A DNA stretch of 5,673 nt from an uncultured Eubacteriales bacterium (GTDB taxonomy: Bacteria > Bacillota > Clostridia > Oscillospirales > Acutalibacteraceae): the NCBI GenBank assembly GCA_934408795.1, contig CAKRVQ010000082.1:1-5673 (forward strand), in the 5' to 3' direction. The notes under the pieces are model-generated. The model worked only from the letters and a program-made list of their open reading frames with translations. It made no database searches and had not been told where the DNA came from. The position numbers were made by a program, and so were the translations under genes. The first letter of the stretch is position 1; each line of letters begins with the position of its first letter. Positions 3,387-5,673 of this stretch are shown here, piece after piece.

Positions 3387-5673
3387 TTGAACTACTACTC
3401 GTCAGACAAGCAAGAAGTAATGAATACCTTGCAATCAGGCGCGGAAGGCCTTACCTCCGCCGAAGCGGAAAAAAGAGCCGAAAAATACGGCAAAAACAAG
3501 CTCGCCGAAGGCAAAAAGGACGGAATCGTCAAGCGCTTTTTTAAGCAGCTCTGTGACCCGATGATACTGATACTCATCGGCGCCGCGGTCGTGTCCGCCG
3601 TTACTACCGTGATAGCAAACAATACCACGGGCGAAGGCGAATCGTTTGCGGATGTGTTTATAATACTGTTTGTCGTGGTCCTCAATTCGGTTCTCGGTGT
3701 TATTCAGGAAAGCAAAGCCGAGGCGGCGATAGAAGCCCTTAAAAATATGACCGCCGCAACATCTAAGGTGCTCAGGGACGGAAAGCAGATCACGGTTAAG
3801 AGCGAAGACCTCGTGCCGGGAGATGTCATTCTTCTTGAAGCGGGCGATTCGATCCCCGCCGATTGCCGTATTATCGAATGTGCTTCTCTTAAAATAGAAG
3901 AGGCGGCGCTGACGGGTGAATCGGTACCGGTCGAAAAGACCGACTCCGTAATAGGAAACGGGAACGAGGTCTCGCTCGGCGACCGCAGAAATATGTGCTA
4001 TATGGGAAGCACCGCCGTCTACGGACGCGGCACCGCAGTCGTTTGCAATATCGGTATGAATACCGAAATGGGTAAGATAGCCGACGCCCTGACAAAGGCT
4101 AAGGATGAGGAAACACCTCTTCAGAAGAAGCTTTCGGGACTTTCCAAGATACTGACATGGCTCGTTCTCGGTATATGCGTCGTGATATTCGGCGTCGAAA
4201 TAATCGAAAGCGTTTCACGCGGCGGCGGAATGCCCGCATTTACCGAACTTCTGGATTTCTTTATGGTCGCGGTCAGCCTTGCGGTCGCCGCAATACCCGA
4301 AGGACTCGCTGCGGTCGTCACTATCGTTTTGTCGATAGGCGTTACCAAGATGAGCAAGAGGAATGCAGTCATCCGAAAACTCACTGCGGTCGAGACCCTC
4401 GGCTGCGCACAGGTCATATGTTCCGATAAGACAGGAACCCTCACACAGAACAAAATGACCGTGGTTGATGAGTATTCCTCCGATAAACTGCTGCTCGCAA
4501 GGGCAATGGCACTTTGCTCGGATGCCGAACTTGATGAGGAAGCGGGTACCGCGGTGGGCGAACCTACCGAGTGCGCACTTGTCAATTATGCGGATTCGCT
4601 CGGCAGCCGTAAGCCGCAGCTGAAAGAGGAATTCCCGAGAATAGGTGAAATACCGTTCGATTCGGGAAGAAAGATGATGTCGACGCTTCATTCCTCTGCA
4701 GGCAAAACCGTCCAGTATACAAAGGGTGCGCCCGATGAGCTGCTGAAGCGCTGCAGCTCGGTGCTGACAGAAAACGGCGTGCTGCCCCTTGACGATAATA
4801 AACGCGCGGAAATAGCCGCTGCAAATAAGAAAATGGCGGATAATGCCCTCCGCGTCCTTGCGGCAGCTTATGCCGAATACCCGTCGCTTCCCGAAACCGT
4901 CACCTCCGAGAAGCTTGAAAAAGACCTCATCTTTATAGGACTGTGCGGTATGATCGACCCGGTGAGACCCGAAGTCAAAGCCGCCGTCGAGGAATGTAAG
5001 GAAGCAAGCATACGCGTTGTGATGATCACGGGCGACCATATAGATACCGCAGTTGCGATAGCAAAGGATCTTGGAATAATCAAAAATGCCGATGAGGCAA
5101 TAATGGGCGCCGAACTTGATCGCTTTACGGATGAAGAACTTGACCGTGTTATCGAAAAGTACAGTGTCTATGCGAGGGTGCAGCCCGAGCATAAGGTCCG
5201 TATAGTAGAGGCGTGGAAGCGCAGAGGAGCCGTTACCGCAATGACGGGAGACGGCGTAAACGATGCGCCGAGCATAAAAGCAGCCGATATCGGTATCGGA
5301 ATGGGAATCACGGGTACCGATGTCACAAAGAATGTCGCCGATATGATACTTGCCGACGATAACTTTGCCACCATCGTTTCAGCCGTGGAAGAGGGCAGAA
5401 AAATATATGCCAATATCAGAAAGGCAATACAGTTCCTGCTCTCGTCAAACCTGAGCGAGGTCATAAGCATATTTACCGCGACCATGCTCGGATTTACGAT
5501 ACTGCGCCCGGTACACCTGCTCTGGATAAACCTGATAACAGACAGTCTGCCTGCCCTCGCCCTCGGAATGGAACACGGGATCCTGCGGGCAGCCCTTCAG
5601 CGCGCTGAACCAGTCGAATGTCTCCGCAATCTGCGGCCAGTCCACCGCGCCGCCTGGCTCCGGCACAATTGTA
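3387..5673 (+). CDS. Calcium-translocating P-type ATPase (type IIA), 3' end lost at a chimeric junction
   Basis: Probable Ca2+ export pump of the cytoplasmic membrane, driven by ATP through an aspartyl-phosphate. Starting at TTG, visible parts are the N-terminal cation-ATPase region (1-55); M1 (~59-79) and M2 (~89-107); actuator-domain TGES (176-179); M3 (~255-275); M4 with IPEGL (303-307); the phosphorylation site DKTGT with Asp347; nucleotide-binding KGAPD (446-450); TGD (548-550); GDGVND (621-626); M5 with SSNLSE (686-691); and M6 with NLITD (715-719). Glu305, Asn688, Glu691, Asn715, Thr718 and Asp719 align with SERCA Ca2+ ligands Glu309, Asn768, Glu771, Asn796, Thr799 and Asp800, which supports calcium as the substrate. 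Family members have about 870-900 residues with M7-M10. Here similarity stops at LALGME (724-729, position ~5573). The remaining ~33 codons stay open but are unrelated and antisense to another gene, so the true ATPase part is 3387 to about 5573. Confidence 0.93.
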   Translation, partial: MNYYSSDKQEVMNTLQSGAEGLTSAEAEKRAEKYGKNKLAEGKKDGIVKRFFKQLCDPMILILIGAAVVSAVTTVIANNTTGEGESFADVFIILFVVVLNSVLGVIQESKAEAAIEALKNMTAATSKVLRDGKQITVKSEDLVPGDVILLEAGDSIPADCRIIECASLKIEEAALTGESVPVEKTDSVIGNGNEVSLGDRRNMCYMGSTAVYGRGTAVVCNIGMNTEMGKIADALTKAKDEETPLQKKLSGLSKILTWLVLGICVVIFGVEIIESVSRGGGMPAFTELLDFFMVAVSLAVAAIPEGLAAVVTIVLSIGVTKMSKRNAVIRKLTAVETLGCAQVICSDKTGTLTQNKMTVVDEYSSDKLLLARAMALCSDAELDEEAGTAVGEPTECALVNYADSLGSRKPQLKEEFPRIGEIPFDSGRKMMSTLHSSAGKTVQYTKGAPDELLKRCSSVLTENGVLPLDDNKRAEIAAANKKMADNALRVLAAAYAEYPSLPETVTSEKLEKDLIFIGLCGMIDPVRPEVKAAVEECKEASIRVVMITGDHIDTAVAIAKDLGIIKNADEAIMGAELDRFTDEELDRVIEKYSVYARVQPEHKVRIVEAWKRRGAVTAMTGDGVNDAPSIKAADIGIGMGITGTDVTKNVADMILADDNFATIVSAVEEGRKIYANIRKAIQFLLSSNLSEVISIFTATMLGFTILRPVHLLWINLITDSLPALALGMEHGILRAALQRAEPVECLRNLRPVHRAAWLRHNC
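5556..5573. other. Chimeric junction with microhomology
   Basis: In these bases the plus-strand ATPase codons for ALGME and the minus-strand HD-protein codons for FHSEG are both satisfied. Left of it only the ATPase reading makes sense; right of it only the HD reading does. A shared stretch of about 16 bases (GCCCTCGGAATGGAAC) is the kind of overlap at which an assembler, or a recombination event, could join two unrelated sequences. Confidence 0.6.
5562..5672 (-). CDS. Fragment of an HD-domain protein (foreign end piece, partial at both ends)
   Basis: Read on the minus strand from the right edge, the frame gives about 37 residues that look like real protein: TIVPEPGG, then VDWPQIAETFDWFSALKG and CPQDPVFHSEG. 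The block W..L..CPQDPxxHAEGD is, from memory, the N-terminal signature of a bacterial HD-domain hydrolase family related to tRNA nucleotidyltransferase/poly(A) polymerase HD domains, in which it continues as VWTHT. Here that continuation is missing, because after HSEG the sequence becomes the antisense of the ATPase gene. GC is about 66% by hand count over 5574-5673, above the neighbouring ATPase DNA. The start lies beyond the window; a GTG at 5664-5666 is only an in-frame codon. Family naming is from recall and uncertain. That this is a foreign coding fragment is more certain. Confidence 0.5.

Noticed and set aside
3371..3390. GGGGAGT resembling the start of a yybP-ykoY (Mn2+) riboswitch before a P-type ATPase
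   Set aside because: The match sits 6 nt from the start codon and works as the ribosome binding site. The other conserved parts of that riboswitch are absent upstream.
4215..5192. Long minus-strand open frame of 325 codons
   Set aside because: It lies fully inside the P-type ATPase, whose motifs are all in order on the plus strand. The antisense translation is Cys/His/Arg-rich with no family features, as expected for a shadow frame.

Overview
The window looks like chromosomal DNA from an endospore-forming member of the Clostridia, of the gut Oscillospiraceae/Ruminococcus type. The reasons are a PdaB-type sporulation deacetylase, mid-range GC with frequent ATA isoleucine codons, Gram-positive ribosome binding sites (GGAGG, AAGGGGAG) and a TTG start. 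The lineage is an inference from these traits, not from a database match.

Layout. Positions 1-363 (minus strand) hold the N-terminal 121 residues of a membrane-anchored polysaccharide deacetylase of the PdaB type, running off the left edge. A divergent intergenic region (364-701) carries a sigma-E-like promoter candidate for that gene and a sigma-A-like promoter for the next one. Positions 702-2468 (plus strand) encode a complete 588-residue Na+/phosphate cotransporter with two Na_Pi_cotrans repeats and a C-terminal PhoU-like domain, closed by a strong hairpin terminator at 2480-2519. About 0.87 kb without a credible gene follows. It holds a GC-rich, multi-branched imperfect palindrome (2542-2795), a strongly C-skewed stretch (2796-3060), an AT-rich island with two overlapping sigma-A-like promoters and a 13-bp palindrome (3073-3127), and a leader of about 250 nt. 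From 3387 a type IIA (SERCA/PMCA-like) calcium P-type ATPase begins at a TTG codon and is readable to the M6 segment near 5573.

The last ~100 bases do not belong to the ATPase. The plus-strand frame stays open but loses all P-type similarity. The minus strand instead reads as a fragment of an unrelated HD-domain protein, at about 66% GC against about 48% just upstream. The two sequences meet in a stretch of about 16 bases that fits both genes, so this is a chimeric join: an assembly artefact or, less likely, a real rearrangement.

The three main genes are not an operon. Each appears to have its own promoter: spore-wall modification on one strand, and phosphate and calcium transport on the other. 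I found no new defence, mobile or biosynthetic system. The points most worth a second look are the palindromic intergenic element, the promoter/palindrome island before the ATPase, and the chimeric right end.
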